Assembly: GCA_035623075.1 (NCBI GenBank)
Contig: DASPUC010000052.1
Coordinates: forward strand, 1-64,000
Source: Nitrospiraceae bacterium
Lineage (GTDB): Bacteria; Nitrospirota; Nitrospiria; Nitrospirales; Nitrospiraceae
DNA length: 64,000 bases
Direction of reading: 5' to 3'
Shown here: positions 16,778-26,354 of the stretch, in pieces
Position numbering within the stretch: position 1 is the stretch's first letter
How the letters are laid out: every line of letters starts with the position of its first letter
Notes under the pieces: model-generated
Database searches by the model: none
Seen by the model: only the letters and a program-made list of their open reading frames with translations
What the model was told of the DNA's origin: nothing
Made by a program: the position numbers and the translations under genes

Positions 16778-17509
16778 ATGCGAAAACTCGTGGTGGGGCT
16801 GATAGGCATAGGAATGGTAGGGCTTTCGTTTGTGTGGGCGTCGTCGGCGACAGCTGGAGATGAGGCAGAAACCGCCGAACTGTTGATTACATTGTTGAAA
16901 TCGGGACGCGCAGTCGTATCTGAGAATCAAGGACTGATCAACGATCCTTCCAAAGGCAATAAAGGGTTCACCGACGATTTCTTTGCGCAACAAGCCATGG
17001 AGAAATTCAAAGCTAAAACCAAAATTGATCTGGCTAAAGCGAATAATCTCCCGCAAGGCCCGCTGCTGAAGGCTCTTCTCGATTCGGGAAAAGAAGTTGT
17101 TGCAGAAGCGCAAATGGTAATCAACAAGCAGGGCATCGCATTCAAGGGATTCCTTCCGGCGGTCTTTGGCAGAAAAACCGGGGAGAAGTTTTATCAGAAA
17201 ACCGGTGTGAAACTGAGACTTACCGGGTTGGACTATCGGAACCCGGGCAACAAGCCGGATGACTTTGAACAGGAAGTCCTCCGGATGTTTGCTGACCCTC
17301 GTCATCCGAAAGGCCAACAATATGTGAAGACCACAATGCTGGCCGGGAAACCTGTTTTGCGCGTGATGGATCCGGAATATGCAGGAGCCACCTGCCTATC
17401 GTGTCACGGATCGCCCAAAGGGGAGCGCGACATCACAGGTATGAAGAAGGAAGGGTGGAAGGAAGGGGATCTGGCGGGAGCGATCAGTCTGACGCTTCCG
17501 ATCAAATAA
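16778..17509 (+). CDS. Periplasmic c-type haem protein, DUF3365 (Tll0287-like) family
   Basis: The protein has 243 residues with an N-terminal signal peptide (residues 1-26, cleaved near ATAGDEA). The C-terminal part has one CLSCH haem c site (near residue 207) in the context AGATCLSCHGSP. DUF3365 domains are found in redox or ligand sensors fused to kinases or chemoreceptors; here the domain is free-standing. A strong AAGGAGGAAGG site precedes the ATG. It lies 60 bp before the CheY-like gene, suggesting that it feeds a periplasmic signal to the following MCP. Its ligand is unknown; redox state, NO or CO would fit the family. Confidence 0.85.
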   Translation: MRKLVVGLIGIGMVGLSFVWASSATAGDEAETAELLITLLKSGRAVVSENQGLINDPSKGNKGFTDDFFAQQAMEKFKAKTKIDLAKANNLPQGPLLKALLDSGKEVVAEAQMVINKQGIAFKGFLPAVFGRKTGEKFYQKTGVKLRLTGLDYRNPGNKPDDFEQEVLRMFADPRHPKGQQYVKTTMLAGKPVLRVMDPEYAGATCLSCHGSPKGERDITGMKKEGWKEGDLAGAISLTLPIK

Positions 17510-17568
17510 ATAACAGAACACTACATAGTTTCCTTACAACATCAATAATCATCAGGAGGACACCGGAC

Positions 17569-17931
17569 ATGAGCAAGATTCTAGTCGTCGACGATTCATA
17601 TGCAGAATTGCAGATGATCGAGGGCTATCTGAAAGGAGCGAGCCACACAGTCGTTTCCTTTCCCAATACGGAGAAACTCGAGGATAAGGTCGTTGCTGAA
17701 AAGCCTGACCTGATCGTCATGGATGTTGTGATGCCGGGACGCAATGGTTTTCAGGCCTGTCGTGATCTTAAGAATGACGATCGAACAAAAAACGTACCGA
17801 TCGTGCTATGTACGTCCAAGGGCAACGAAAGCGATAAGTTCTGGGGACAACAGCAAGGGGCGAACGGTTATGTGACAAAACCCTTTAAGGCAGAAGATTT
17901 GCTTGCCGCAGTCAAGCGCGCCTTAGGCTGA
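17569..17931 (+). CDS. CheY-like response regulator (PilG/PilH type)
   Basis: The protein has 120 residues and is a single receiver domain. It begins MSKILVVDDSYAELQ (acidic pair DD), has the phospho-acceptor in VMDVVMPGRNG (about D52), the Thr/Ser switch in VLCTSKG and the Lys in YVTKPFKAEDL. No output domain follows. A very good AGGAGGACACC site precedes the ATG. The gene order receiver, CheW, MCP, CheA copies the start of type IV pilus (Pil-Chp) clusters, and this gene has the PilG/PilH place. Confidence 0.92.
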   Translation: MSKILVVDDSYAELQMIEGYLKGASHTVVSFPNTEKLEDKVVAEKPDLIVMDVVMPGRNGFQACRDLKNDDRTKNVPIVLCTSKGNESDKFWGQQQGANGYVTKPFKAEDLLAAVKRALG

Positions 17932-17960
17932 CTCAACTCTGCTTTCGTCATCGGAGAGCA

Positions 17961-18455
17961 ATGGACCATCAACAGGAACTCACAGCGCAGCGGTTGTTAG
18001 AGACGGACCACCAACCGACGGGAAGGAACGCCTCCCGTATGTGCCTCATCAGCCTGGGTGGTGAATTGTTCGCGATGGACCTCGGCCACGTGAGTGAGGT
18101 TTTTGAAGTCGACTCGATCACGCCGGTTCCCGGAGCCCCACCATCACTCGTTGGTGTCGCCAATCTTCGAGGAACGGTCATTCCGTTGGCCGATCTACGT
18201 CCCTCGTTGGGACTGTCGGCAACGGATTCGTCGCTCAAGTACGCCGTGGTCGTGCGACATGGGAATCAACAGATCGGTATTCTCGTGGACACAGTACCTG
18301 AGATCAGGACAGTCCGACAGGATGAATTTCTTGCTGCACCGGCGCAAGGATCTGCGAACGCGCAACCATTGGTCTCCGCTCTGTTGCGTGTCGAAGAGCG
18401 AATGGGTGGGGTGATGGAAGTCCCACGCTTATTGACCACAGTGGGGTTGGGGTAA
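17961..18455 (+). CDS. CheW-like coupling protein (PilI type)
   Basis: The protein has 164 residues. A CheW domain spans about residues 24-160, with CLISLGGELFAMDLGHVSEVF, then TPVPGAPPSLVGVANLRGTVIPLADLR, the canonical CheW core. It couples the MCP to the CheA hybrid kinase in the cytoplasmic array. It starts 30 bp after the receiver gene. The downstream gap of 105 bp contains a ribosome site for the MCP but no obvious terminator. Confidence 0.9.
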   Translation: MDHQQELTAQRLLETDHQPTGRNASRMCLISLGGELFAMDLGHVSEVFEVDSITPVPGAPPSLVGVANLRGTVIPLADLRPSLGLSATDSSLKYAVVVRHGNQQIGILVDTVPEIRTVRQDEFLAAPAQGSANAQPLVSALLRVEERMGGVMEVPRLLTTVGLG

Positions 18456-18560
18456 AGACGGTAGCACCGATTGTTGAACATGTCGATAGCATAGTTAATC
18501 GAGAAGGATCCGGTTGCTCGCTGCGACAGCGAGACATACCTCGGGAGAAGGAGGAGTGCA

Positions 18561-20459
18561 ATGGCTAAGGCAGATTCTAGGATCGAGTCCAAGGGATCAC
18601 ACTTCAAGGGGAGATTTTATAATCTCAATACCAGGACGAAGCTGATTTCAAGCTTCGGTGTTGTCAGTCTCATCATCCTCGTCATGTCGAGCGTCGGTGT
18701 GTTGACGCTTCGTCAGTTGAGCTCTCAGTCACAAACGGTCTACACGGACTATACGGTCATGCTGGCAGAATTCGCTGATATGGGGACCGCACTGACGACC
18801 CATCACCAAGTTTTAACCAGCATGGCCACCATCACGCGGCAAGCGGACTTCGCCGCCGAGGTTGCTAGATTACCGCAGTATCGGACGAAAGCGAAAAAGG
18901 TTCTTGCCGACTACGAAGCCACTGAGTTTCGAGTCTCTCGTTCGGGTCGCGACGAAGCAAAGGACTATGCGCTTCTCAAGTCGGCCCTGCAACAGTACTT
19001 TCAGGAGGCTGATGGCGCCTTGAGCGCCATGGCCGACAGCTTCGACAAATCACTGACCGCGGAACAGGCTGAAAACATGCGAGGTCTCGGTGTCTTGGCG
19101 TTAACAGTGAATTTGCAACCGACATTCGACAAGACCGTTAAGTATCATAGTCAACAGATCTTGGATATGCAGGATGTCGCCAAAGATCTGAACGACGATG
19201 CACAAAAGGTTTCTGAGAATGGAACGCTCATTCTTATTGGTGGCGGGTTCATCGCCGTTGTACTCGGACTCGGCATCGGTTATTGGATGGCAGGCTTCTT
19301 TTCAAAAGGCCTGACACACATTGCTCAAGTTGCATCGCAGGCCGCTGCGGGCAACTATCAGGCCCGTGCCAAGGTTTCTACAAAAGACGAACTCGGTCAG
19401 ATGGCTACTTCGTTCAATGCCATGTTGGATCGTATTACCGCGCTTGTGACATCGGAAGAAGAGCGCGACCTGATGCAAAAGCGTCTCATGAATTTCTTGG
19501 TTTTGGTGTCGGATGTCGGTAAGGGCGACTTGACGAAGCGCGGCGAGGTGACGGCTGATATGTTCGGGAACTTGGCAGACGGATTCAACCTCATGATTCA
19601 GCGGTTCGGCCAACTGCTAAAACAAGTTCGAGAGGCTGCGGAAAGGGTCAATAAATCAGCCGGGACATTGAGAGAAAGCGCGGGTCAGATGGCTGGTACA
19701 GCAAAACATCAGGCCGATGAATCGGTCAAGACGCTGGGCGCGGTCGAGCAACTCGCGACGTCGATGCGTCAGGTCGCGGAAACAGCCGGCGCATCCTCAG
19801 AATCAGCCAAGCAAGTGTTGCAAGCCACCGAGCGCGGTCGCGTGGCCGTGCAAGAAACTGTGCAAGACATGCAGAGCATCCGGGCCGCGGTGCAACGGAT
19901 GTCTAAACAGGTCAAGGCACTCGGCGATCGGTCGTTGGAAATTTCGCAAATCGTGTCGACGATTCGTGACATCGCCAATCAAACGAACCTGCTCGCGCTG
20001 AACGCCGCCATTGAGGCGGCCGGCGCAGGTGAAGCCGGGGCACGATTCGCGGTCGTCGCCGATCAGGTCAGAAAACTGGCTGAAAGCTCAACGCAGGCGA
20101 CACGTGAAATCGCCGATCTTGTGAAAGTCATCCAAACCGAGACCCAGGATGCGGTCGTAGCGATGGAACATGAAACACAGGCCGTGGAAGCTGGGTCGGC
20201 CTCGGCACTCCGTACGGGCGACGTGTTTAACGAAATTTCAACAATCGCACAGCGATCTTCCGAGCTGGCCCAAATCATTGCGAGTTCCGCTGCGAACCAG
20301 ACGGCATCGACAGACCAAGTGGGCCGCTCGATTAAGGATTTCACCGGCGGCGCAGTTGCCACACAGAAAGCAACGGATGCTGCCCGAGTGACCGTCGAAG
20401 ACATGGCCAAGCTTGCGGAAGGTCTAACGTCATCGGTGTCGCAGTTCAAACTGGCCTAG
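18561..20459 (+). CDS. Methyl-accepting chemotaxis protein (PilJ-like receptor)
   Basis: The protein has 632 residues. TM1 lies near residues 33-53 ([17 protein letters not shown]), followed by a periplasmic four-helix-type sensor of about 170 residues, TM2 near 222-245 ([20 protein letters not shown]), HAMP near 247-300, a second HAMP-like stretch around 310-355, and a signalling coiled coil with the hairpin tip near 471-505 ([18 protein letters not shown]). The tip differs slightly from the canonical AIEAARAGE. A GAAGGAGG site precedes the ATG. The periplasmic sensor would be exposed to the same compartment as the haem protein encoded two genes upstream. Confidence 0.93.
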   Translation: MAKADSRIESKGSHFKGRFYNLNTRTKLISSFGVVSLIILVMSSVGVLTLRQLSSQSQTVYTDYTVMLAEFADMGTALTTHHQVLTSMATITRQADFAAEVARLPQYRTKAKKVLADYEATEFRVSRSGRDEAKDYALLKSALQQYFQEADGALSAMADSFDKSLTAEQAENMRGLGVLALTVNLQPTFDKTVKYHSQQILDMQDVAKDLNDDAQKVSENGTLILIGGGFIAVVLGLGIGYWMAGFFSKGLTHIAQVASQAAAGNYQARAKVSTKDELGQMATSFNAMLDRITALVTSEEERDLMQKRLMNFLVLVSDVGKGDLTKRGEVTADMFGNLADGFNLMIQRFGQLLKQVREAAERVNKSAGTLRESAGQMAGTAKHQADESVKTLGAVEQLATSMRQVAETAGASSESAKQVLQATERGRVAVQETVQDMQSIRAAVQRMSKQVKALGDRSLEISQIVSTIRDIANQTNLLALNAAIEAAGAGEAGARFAVVADQVRKLAESSTQATREIADLVKVIQTETQDAVVAMEHETQAVEAGSASALRTGDVFNEISTIAQRSSELAQIIASSAANQTASTDQVGRSIKDFTGGAVATQKATDAARVTVEDMAKLAEGLTSSVSQFKLA

Positions 20460-20508
20460 GTCGGTGAGCCGGGACGCCGATACGGCATTCCGGGTATGAA
20501 AGGACGGC

Positions 20509-23500
20509 ATGAGCTCTGAGCTGGACCGACAGGCCCTCATCGACATCTTTGTCACCGAAGCCTCGGAAGCGATGGCAGCCCTCACGTCCGCGCTGAATCC
20601 AAGCGACGGATCGATCCCACAACCCCAGCAACTTCAAGAACAGTACATGTGGGCCCACAAAATTCGTGGGGCGTCCGCTTTATATGGATTCAACGGACTT
20701 GCCGTATTGGGCGCCCTCCTTGAGAGCACCCTCGAACAGGCATCCTCCATTGATGAAGGGATATGGCCGAAAGTCGTGGGAGCTTTGCGAGGGATGGTGG
20801 AAACGTTTCAAGCTCAGTTAACGGCGATTAGGAATGGGGGAAACGAAGACACAGCTGCCTGCGAACATTGGCGAACCGAGACTGACGGATTCCTCCCACA
20901 ATCCTCCGAGGTAGCGTCGTCGGCACCGTCGTTTGGGCGATTGTCACAAGATTACCTGGTTCCTACCATCGACCCGGACGTCCTTTCATATTTCTCTCCA
21001 GAGGCCGACGAATATCTACACGCCATGGAATCGTTCCTTCAAAGACTCCAGGAGAATGCCAACGACCCTGACAATATTCAGACCCTCGTCCGAACCGCTC
21101 ATACGCTCAAAGGCTCAGCAAAAACCATCGGGTTCCACGCGATCGGCGATATTGCTCATCCGATCGAAGACTGCATGGTCGCCGTACGTGAAGGACGTCT
21201 TGCCGTAACGTCGGATCTCGTAGGCGCGATTCATCAAGCGGTGGCGGTTATCCGCCTCCTGATGAAGCGAGATCCGGCGAGAGTCGCGCAGCTTGAGCAA
21301 GATGTGCCGCATGTCACCCAGACCTTGGAACGGCTGCGTGATGGCAAGCCTGTCGACGCGACCCACTCGGTCGCCTTGGAGATGGCACCAGTAACTCAAG
21401 TGGCGACGGCCGTGATGGATCCTGCTTCCGTGCCTGAGCAGAGTGCTGAGCAAAGCGACGCGGATATCGTACGGCTGACCGACGCCTATTTGCTGCCTCA
21501 CCTGGATCCCGAAGTGCTGTCCTACTTTTCACCGGAGGCTCAAGAATATCTGGAATCTTTAGAGGCGCAGCTGCTCCGCCTTGAGAAAGAGCCTCAGAAC
21601 CCTGAACTGGTTAACCAGCTGTTCCGAACCGCGCACACCCTCAAGGGGTCTGCCTATACAGTCGGTTTCCAATCAATTGGCGATCTAACGCACTATGTCG
21701 AAGACTTTATGGGATCGGTGCGCGATGGGCGAGTGAAAATTCTTCCTGGTCATGCTGATGTGCTGCTACGAGCGGTCGACGTGGTTCGATTGCTGTTGCG
21801 GCGCGATCCCATGCTGCTCGGTACCGTTCGACAACGTTTCAGCGCCTCCATGGCTGAATTGAAGCGTCTCGAGAATCCCACGGCAATGGAAATTGCGCCC
21901 ATGGCGCCGGTGTCACAGTCGGGCATGGCCTCTGCCGATGCGGAGAACACCAACCAACAAGATGCCGATGCGTCCAAAACGAATGAGGCCAGAGCAGCTG
22001 ATGCGAAAACTGGAGAAGAGCGTGAGGTAATTCGCGTCAGCCGTGACCGGTTGGAGCGATTACTCAACCTGGTTGGTGAGCTGGTCATCGGTCGAGGCCG
22101 GCTCGAACAGCGGCTCTATGTCCTGGAACAACTGTCGCAGCAAGTGTTGGGTTGTAAAAATCGACTGGTGGATTCGGTTCGTTCTTTTGAGGACAAACAC
22201 ACTTTTACCTTCCAAGCGGCTCCCTCCGGACCCAACAATGCTCCGACAACGGCGGCCTTCACCGGTCTGAGCGATTTCGGCACTCTCGAGCTCGACAAAT
22301 ACGATGACTTTAATATCCTGGCCCGTCGTATCAGCGAAGTGACGGCAGACATCACCGAATCGATGACTCAGTTGAGCGGGTCGATCCGGCGCTCTCACGA
22401 AGATATGAGCCAATTGCAGCAACTCACGCTGAGTATGCGGGATGAAATTGCTCGTGCCCGCATGGTGCCGGTTGGAACCCCCTTTACACGATTTCGTCGT
22501 GCGACCAGAGAAATGGCCAGGGCAACCGGCAAGGAAGTCTCCTTGGTGACCTCCGGTGAGCACACCGAAGTCGATACCGGCGTCGTTGAACGGTTGGTCG
22601 ATCCTTTGATTCATTTAGTCCGGAATGCCGTCTCTCATGGGATCGAACCAGCGGCGGTTCGAATAGCAAAAGGAAAACCAGCGGCTGGGACAATCTATTT
22701 GCACGCCGCTCATCGCGGAAGCTCCGTGCTCATTGAAGTAGAAGATGATGGTGCCGGTCTTGATATCGGAAAGATTCGTGCCAAAGCAATCGAACGAGGA
22801 CTCGTCCGTGCCGATGTCGCCAAGACTTTGCCTGAAGCGGAGGTCATTAAGTTTATCTTCATGCCGGGCTTCTCGACGGCCGACCAAATCGGCGATCAGG
22901 CTGGACGAGGCGTCGGCATGGACGTGGTGAAACGTGTCATTGAAAGCATGAATGGGCATATCGACGTTGAATCGATTCGCGGCGTCGGGACGAAATTCAC
23001 GCTGCATCTTCCACTCACCCTCTTGATCGCTACCGCGCTGATGGTCCGCGAGGGCGGTGACCGATATGCGATTCCGCTCCCGAGCGTTCGCGAGGTCACC
23101 ATGGCGACGACCGGATCATTGCAACGGATGGTGGACCGAACAGTCCTGCATCTCGGCGATGAAGCCATTGAGGTGCATCCTCTGCAGGAGTTGCTGCATG
23201 GAAGCGGCGGGATTATTGAGAATGGGAAGCCGATCGTGATCGTGCGAACGGGGATCGGTCCATTTGGACTGGCTGTGGACGAATTGCTCGGGCGACAGGA
23301 AATTGTCATCAAGCCGATCGGATCATTGAAAACATTAAAGCGGTCCTATTTCAGCGGTGCAACCATCGACCCGGAAGGCCGTGTGATTCTTGTGTTGGAT
23401 CCCGCGCGTGTCGTCATACGCGAAGCCCAGCCGGTAGAGGGCTTGCCTGAATCATCCGAGACGGCGCTCATTCCGGATTCGTCAGTTCCTCAAGATGGCG

Positions 23501-23907
23501 CACAGTCTGAACAGAGCGGGGATCAGCCGATTCTCCTGATCGATGATTCATTGAGCATTAGAAAATTTGTCGGTCGGATGCTGGAATCAGCCGGATATCG
23601 AGTCGATACAGCGGTTGACGGGGAAGAAGGGCTGCGCAAGGCATCGACGCACTCGTATCGATTGATTCTCACCGATTTGGAGATGCCCAAGCTGAACGGT
23701 TATGAAGTCATCCAGGCTTTGCGGAGTCGTCCTCAGACTCAAAAGACGCCCATTATTGTCATGACAACTCGAGCTGGGGATAAACACCGGCAAATGGCCA
23801 TCAGCATCGGTGCCAGCTCTTATATTGCCAAACCTGTTGAAGAGCGGGCACTCATTCAGGAAATCGAGCGTTGGATTGGCCGAGAATCCGCTGTCCGCAG
23901 CGTGTAG
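20509..23907 (+). CDS. CheA-type hybrid histidine kinase with three Hpt domains and a C-terminal receiver
   Basis: The protein has 1132 residues. Three Hpt domains lie at the N-terminus: His50 in AHKIRGASALYGF, His198 in RTAHTLKGSA and His376 in the same motif. Hpt2 and Hpt3 also share the preceding block (DPDVLSYFSPEADEYL against DPEVLSYFSPEAQEYL), a clear internal duplication. Then come the dimerisation helices (VIRVSRDRLERLLNLVGELV, about 505), the ATPase (LVRNAVSHGIE; GRGVGMDVVKRV; GTKFTLHLPLTLL), a CheW-like P5 domain and a receiver (LLIDDSLSIRKF, LTDLEMPKLNG). The architecture is close to PilL/ChpA and PixL. It phosphorylates the CheY-like proteins of the cluster. Confidence 0.94.
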   Translation: MSSELDRQALIDIFVTEASEAMAALTSALNPSDGSIPQPQQLQEQYMWAHKIRGASALYGFNGLAVLGALLESTLEQASSIDEGIWPKVVGALRGMVETFQAQLTAIRNGGNEDTAACEHWRTETDGFLPQSSEVASSAPSFGRLSQDYLVPTIDPDVLSYFSPEADEYLHAMESFLQRLQENANDPDNIQTLVRTAHTLKGSAKTIGFHAIGDIAHPIEDCMVAVREGRLAVTSDLVGAIHQAVAVIRLLMKRDPARVAQLEQDVPHVTQTLERLRDGKPVDATHSVALEMAPVTQVATAVMDPASVPEQSAEQSDADIVRLTDAYLLPHLDPEVLSYFSPEAQEYLESLEAQLLRLEKEPQNPELVNQLFRTAHTLKGSAYTVGFQSIGDLTHYVEDFMGSVRDGRVKILPGHADVLLRAVDVVRLLLRRDPMLLGTVRQRFSASMAELKRLENPTAMEIAPMAPVSQSGMASADAENTNQQDADASKTNEARAADAKTGEEREVIRVSRDRLERLLNLVGELVIGRGRLEQRLYVLEQLSQQVLGCKNRLVDSVRSFEDKHTFTFQAAPSGPNNAPTTAAFTGLSDFGTLELDKYDDFNILARRISEVTADITESMTQLSGSIRRSHEDMSQLQQLTLSMRDEIARARMVPVGTPFTRFRRATREMARATGKEVSLVTSGEHTEVDTGVVERLVDPLIHLVRNAVSHGIEPAAVRIAKGKPAAGTIYLHAAHRGSSVLIEVEDDGAGLDIGKIRAKAIERGLVRADVAKTLPEAEVIKFIFMPGFSTADQIGDQAGRGVGMDVVKRVIESMNGHIDVESIRGVGTKFTLHLPLTLLIATALMVREGGDRYAIPLPSVREVTMATTGSLQRMVDRTVLHLGDEAIEVHPLQELLHGSGGIIENGKPIVIVRTGIGPFGLAVDELLGRQEIVIKPIGSLKTLKRSYFSGATIDPEGRVILVLDPARVVIREAQPVEGLPESSETALIPDSSVPQDGAQSEQSGDQPILLIDDSLSIRKFVGRMLESAGYRVDTAVDGEEGLRKASTHSYRLILTDLEMPKLNGYEVIQALRSRPQTQKTPIIVMTTRAGDKHRQMAISIGASSYIAKPVEERALIQEIERWIGRESAVRSV

Positions 23908-23971
23908 CCGGCCGACGCAGGTGTCTTGGTTGATGTGATCGTATGCGGGGCGTAGACGAGGTATATGTTCG

Positions 23972-24451
23972 ATGAGCCTGCGAGGCCACCACAGGACTGA
24001 GTCGACCCACGAGCAGGGAATCAGTTTCTTAGTCGTCCGGCTCGGAAAAACTCGCCTGGCGTTGCCGGCTGATGGCGTGCGAGGTGTGTTGACGCCTGCT
24101 GAGGCAGGAGTCGGCGACTCTATCAAAGCGGTCGGGATTACCTATCAACATCTCGACCTCGTCGGTTTTCTCATGATCTCGGCTGATTTCGATACGGCCG
24201 ATACACGCGTTGTTCTGTATTCAAACGGGCGATCACACGCAGCAGTGAGAGTCGAACAGGTCTTTGGTCTGACAGAAGTCGAACCGGTCCAATGTATTCC
24301 CCTGCCAGCCCATTTTCGAGCCGACGAGCGAACATGGTTTTCAGGAATGATTCTTCATGGGGAAGGGCTCGCGCTTATCGTAAACCCGACGTGGCTCCTC
24401 GGAGAAGTCGCCGAGGTCGTGTCTATGACGCCGGGCGGCATGTTGCGATAG
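23972..24451 (+). CDS. Divergent CheW-like protein
   Basis: The protein has 159 residues with a CheW-like fold: ISFLVVRLGKTRLALPADGVRGV at the N-terminus, then a beta-rich body and ALIVNPTWLLG where CheW proteins have their final strand and helix. The central NLRG-type motif is replaced by KAVGITYQHLDLVGFL, so contact with the kinase or receptor may differ. A short gap (64 bp) separates it from cheA. No strong ribosome site is seen. It may act as a coupling or adaptor protein for a subset of partners. Confidence 0.75.
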   Translation: MSLRGHHRTESTHEQGISFLVVRLGKTRLALPADGVRGVLTPAEAGVGDSIKAVGITYQHLDLVGFLMISADFDTADTRVVLYSNGRSHAAVRVEQVFGLTEVEPVQCIPLPAHFRADERTWFSGMILHGEGLALIVNPTWLLGEVAEVVSMTPGGMLR

Positions 24452-24483
24452 CATGCAGAGCGAACCGGTGGGAGTACCGCGTT

Positions 24484-24963
24484 ATGCTGAGAGCTTCGAA
24501 GCAACAAGAAAAGTCCGTCGATATCAAACGATCGTGGAATCTTCTCATTTTTTCGATCGGGGGGGAACGATTAGCTGTTCGCACAGATGATATTGGCGGG
24601 ATCGCCCACTGGACAGACAGTATTGCAGTGCCGAGTCGGACGCCATTTGTGCAGGCTATGCTCCGACGCGAGAAGGAGTTGATGCCGGTCTATGATCTGG
24701 CCGCGCGGTTGAATCGTACGTTGGTCGGAGATCCGTTGTTGTGCCTTGTCGCGAAGCATCTCGACGGGTTAATGGCAATCTGCATTGACGGCGACATGCC
24801 ATCGCTTCACACCATCGATGCTGGTGCGCTGCAGTTCAGCACCAGGGCGGATATTGAAACGATTGGGAGTTTTAACGACGGCGACGGGGAGATTCCGGTT
24901 GTCGCACTGCAGACGCTCGGGGGATCGAGCGCGAGCCATAATGGACACGCGACCGGGTTGTAA
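24484..24963 (+). CDS. Second divergent CheW-like protein
   Basis: The protein has 159 residues. The region LLIFSIGGERLAVRTDDIGGIAHW, IAVPSRTPFVQAMLRREKELMPVYDLAARL matches the start and middle of a CheW domain, including the loop followed by the PVYDL strand. The last third is less typical. I took ATG 24484, since the upstream part of the open frame overlaps the previous gene without coding sense. It lies 18 bp before the receiver/coiled-coil gene. As with its neighbour, the kinase-binding surface is poorly conserved. Confidence 0.75.
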   Translation: MLRASKQQEKSVDIKRSWNLLIFSIGGERLAVRTDDIGGIAHWTDSIAVPSRTPFVQAMLRREKELMPVYDLAARLNRTLVGDPLLCLVAKHLDGLMAICIDGDMPSLHTIDAGALQFSTRADIETIGSFNDGDGEIPVVALQTLGGSSASHNGHATGL

Positions 24964-24981
24964 AGGAGAAAGGAAGTTCGT

Positions 24982-26304
24982 ATGCCGAAGGTGCTAGTGG
25001 CCGACGACAGTATCGCCGTTCGGAAAGTCGCAGAACGGCTGCTGACGGAAGCTGGTTTGGGAGTAACCCTCGCCGCGAATGGCGAAGAAGCTCTCACATC
25101 TCTGGCAAAAGAATGTCCAGATTTGATCGTGTCCGACGTGATTATGCCGGACAAGAGCGGGTATGAGGTCTGCGCATTTGTCCGGTCACAAGCTGCATTT
25201 GCCGCGATTCCCGTCCTGCTAATTTCTGGAATCGTGAACGATGAGGTCACCAAACAAGCCGAATCGTGCCGTGCGGACGGAGTTCTGAAAAAGCCTTTTC
25301 AAGGAACTTCGCTCAAGGATCGCGTGCTCGAGCTTTTGGCCAAACGCGAAAGCCCGGAGGCTGCGCCGCCGAAGGCGAAGGAAGAAAAAGCTCAACCTCC
25401 AAGTTCGGCGAAAATATCTCCACACCTGTCCGATGAGCAATTGGTTGCCAATCGGCAGGCGGTTACCAAGCTCAAGCAGATAGAGGATGAATTGCAGACC
25501 GAGCGGCAACGAACGGCACAACTCTCTCGTCGAGTGGCGGAATTGGAGGGCCAAGGGGGGCGCCTGAAGGAGCTGGAGTCGGCTTTGGCATCAGAGCGAG
25601 ACCAGTCCGCCCAGTTTAAAAAGCACGCTGCCGATGCCGGAAATTTGGCGACCCGGGTGCAAGAATTGGAAGCGACCGTCACGGCGGAGCGGGAACGATC
25701 GGCTCAAGCCGCAAAAAAGCTGTCGGAAGCTGCCGGTCTATCCAGCCAAGTTCAGGAGCTGGAAGGCGCCTTGAAGAAAGAACGGGAGATGAATGGACAG
25801 TATGCCGTTCGGATAAGCGAGTTGCAAAAAGGTGCGGCCCGTGCTCAAGAGTTTGAAGCAGCTCTGAATGCTGAACGCCAAGCCGCAACGCAATTGGTAC
25901 AACAAATGACGGGGCTGGAGAAAACGGCCAACAAGGTTCAGGAGATGACCCAGCAATTGAACAAGGAACAACAACAGGTAGCGGAGCTGACCCGTCGATT
26001 GAACGAGACCGAACGAGCAGCAACGCGAGCTGCTGCGCTCGAACAAGAAATTACGGAAGCCAAACGTAAAATTGGCGAGCTTACCGCCCGTCTTGGCGAA
26101 TCTGAACGAACTCAAGTCAAGATTCAAGAATCGGAAACATTGCTACAAACGGAGCGGGATCGAAACGCTGTGCTGGCACGGCGAATTACTGAAGCAGAGC
26201 AAGCCACTATTCAAGCAACCAAGCGCTTTGAAGAGATGGCCAAAAAACTCGGCGAAATTGCCGGGTTGGCATCGCAGTTGGGGAATGGGACGCGGCGGTC
26301 CTGA
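24982..26304 (+). CDS. Receiver domain fused to a long coiled coil
   Basis: The protein has 440 residues. A receiver domain fills residues 1-118 (MPKVLVADDSIAVRKVAERL, then VSDVIMPDKSGYEVC with the phospho-Asp, and VLKKPFQGTSLKD with the conserved Lys). A Pro/Lys linker (about 120-145) leads into a roughly 290-residue heptad-rich helix full of Glu, Gln, Ala and Leu, with recurrent units such as LNKEQQQVAELTRRLNETE. No DNA-binding or enzymatic output is seen. The coil may be a structural output, for example organising or positioning the array. The ribosome site AAAGGAGAAAGG is good. Confidence 0.85.
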   Translation: MPKVLVADDSIAVRKVAERLLTEAGLGVTLAANGEEALTSLAKECPDLIVSDVIMPDKSGYEVCAFVRSQAAFAAIPVLLISGIVNDEVTKQAESCRADGVLKKPFQGTSLKDRVLELLAKRESPEAAPPKAKEEKAQPPSSAKISPHLSDEQLVANRQAVTKLKQIEDELQTERQRTAQLSRRVAELEGQGGRLKELESALASERDQSAQFKKHAADAGNLATRVQELEATVTAERERSAQAAKKLSEAAGLSSQVQELEGALKKEREMNGQYAVRISELQKGAARAQEFEAALNAERQAATQLVQQMTGLEKTANKVQEMTQQLNKEQQQVAELTRRLNETERAATRAAALEQEITEAKRKIGELTARLGESERTQVKIQESETLLQTERDRNAVLARRITEAEQATIQATKRFEEMAKKLGEIAGLASQLGNGTRRS

Positions 26305-26354
26305 TCGCGAGCGATCCAGCTCCAGGTGGACCGCCGTCGCAAGGGACTGGCTTG

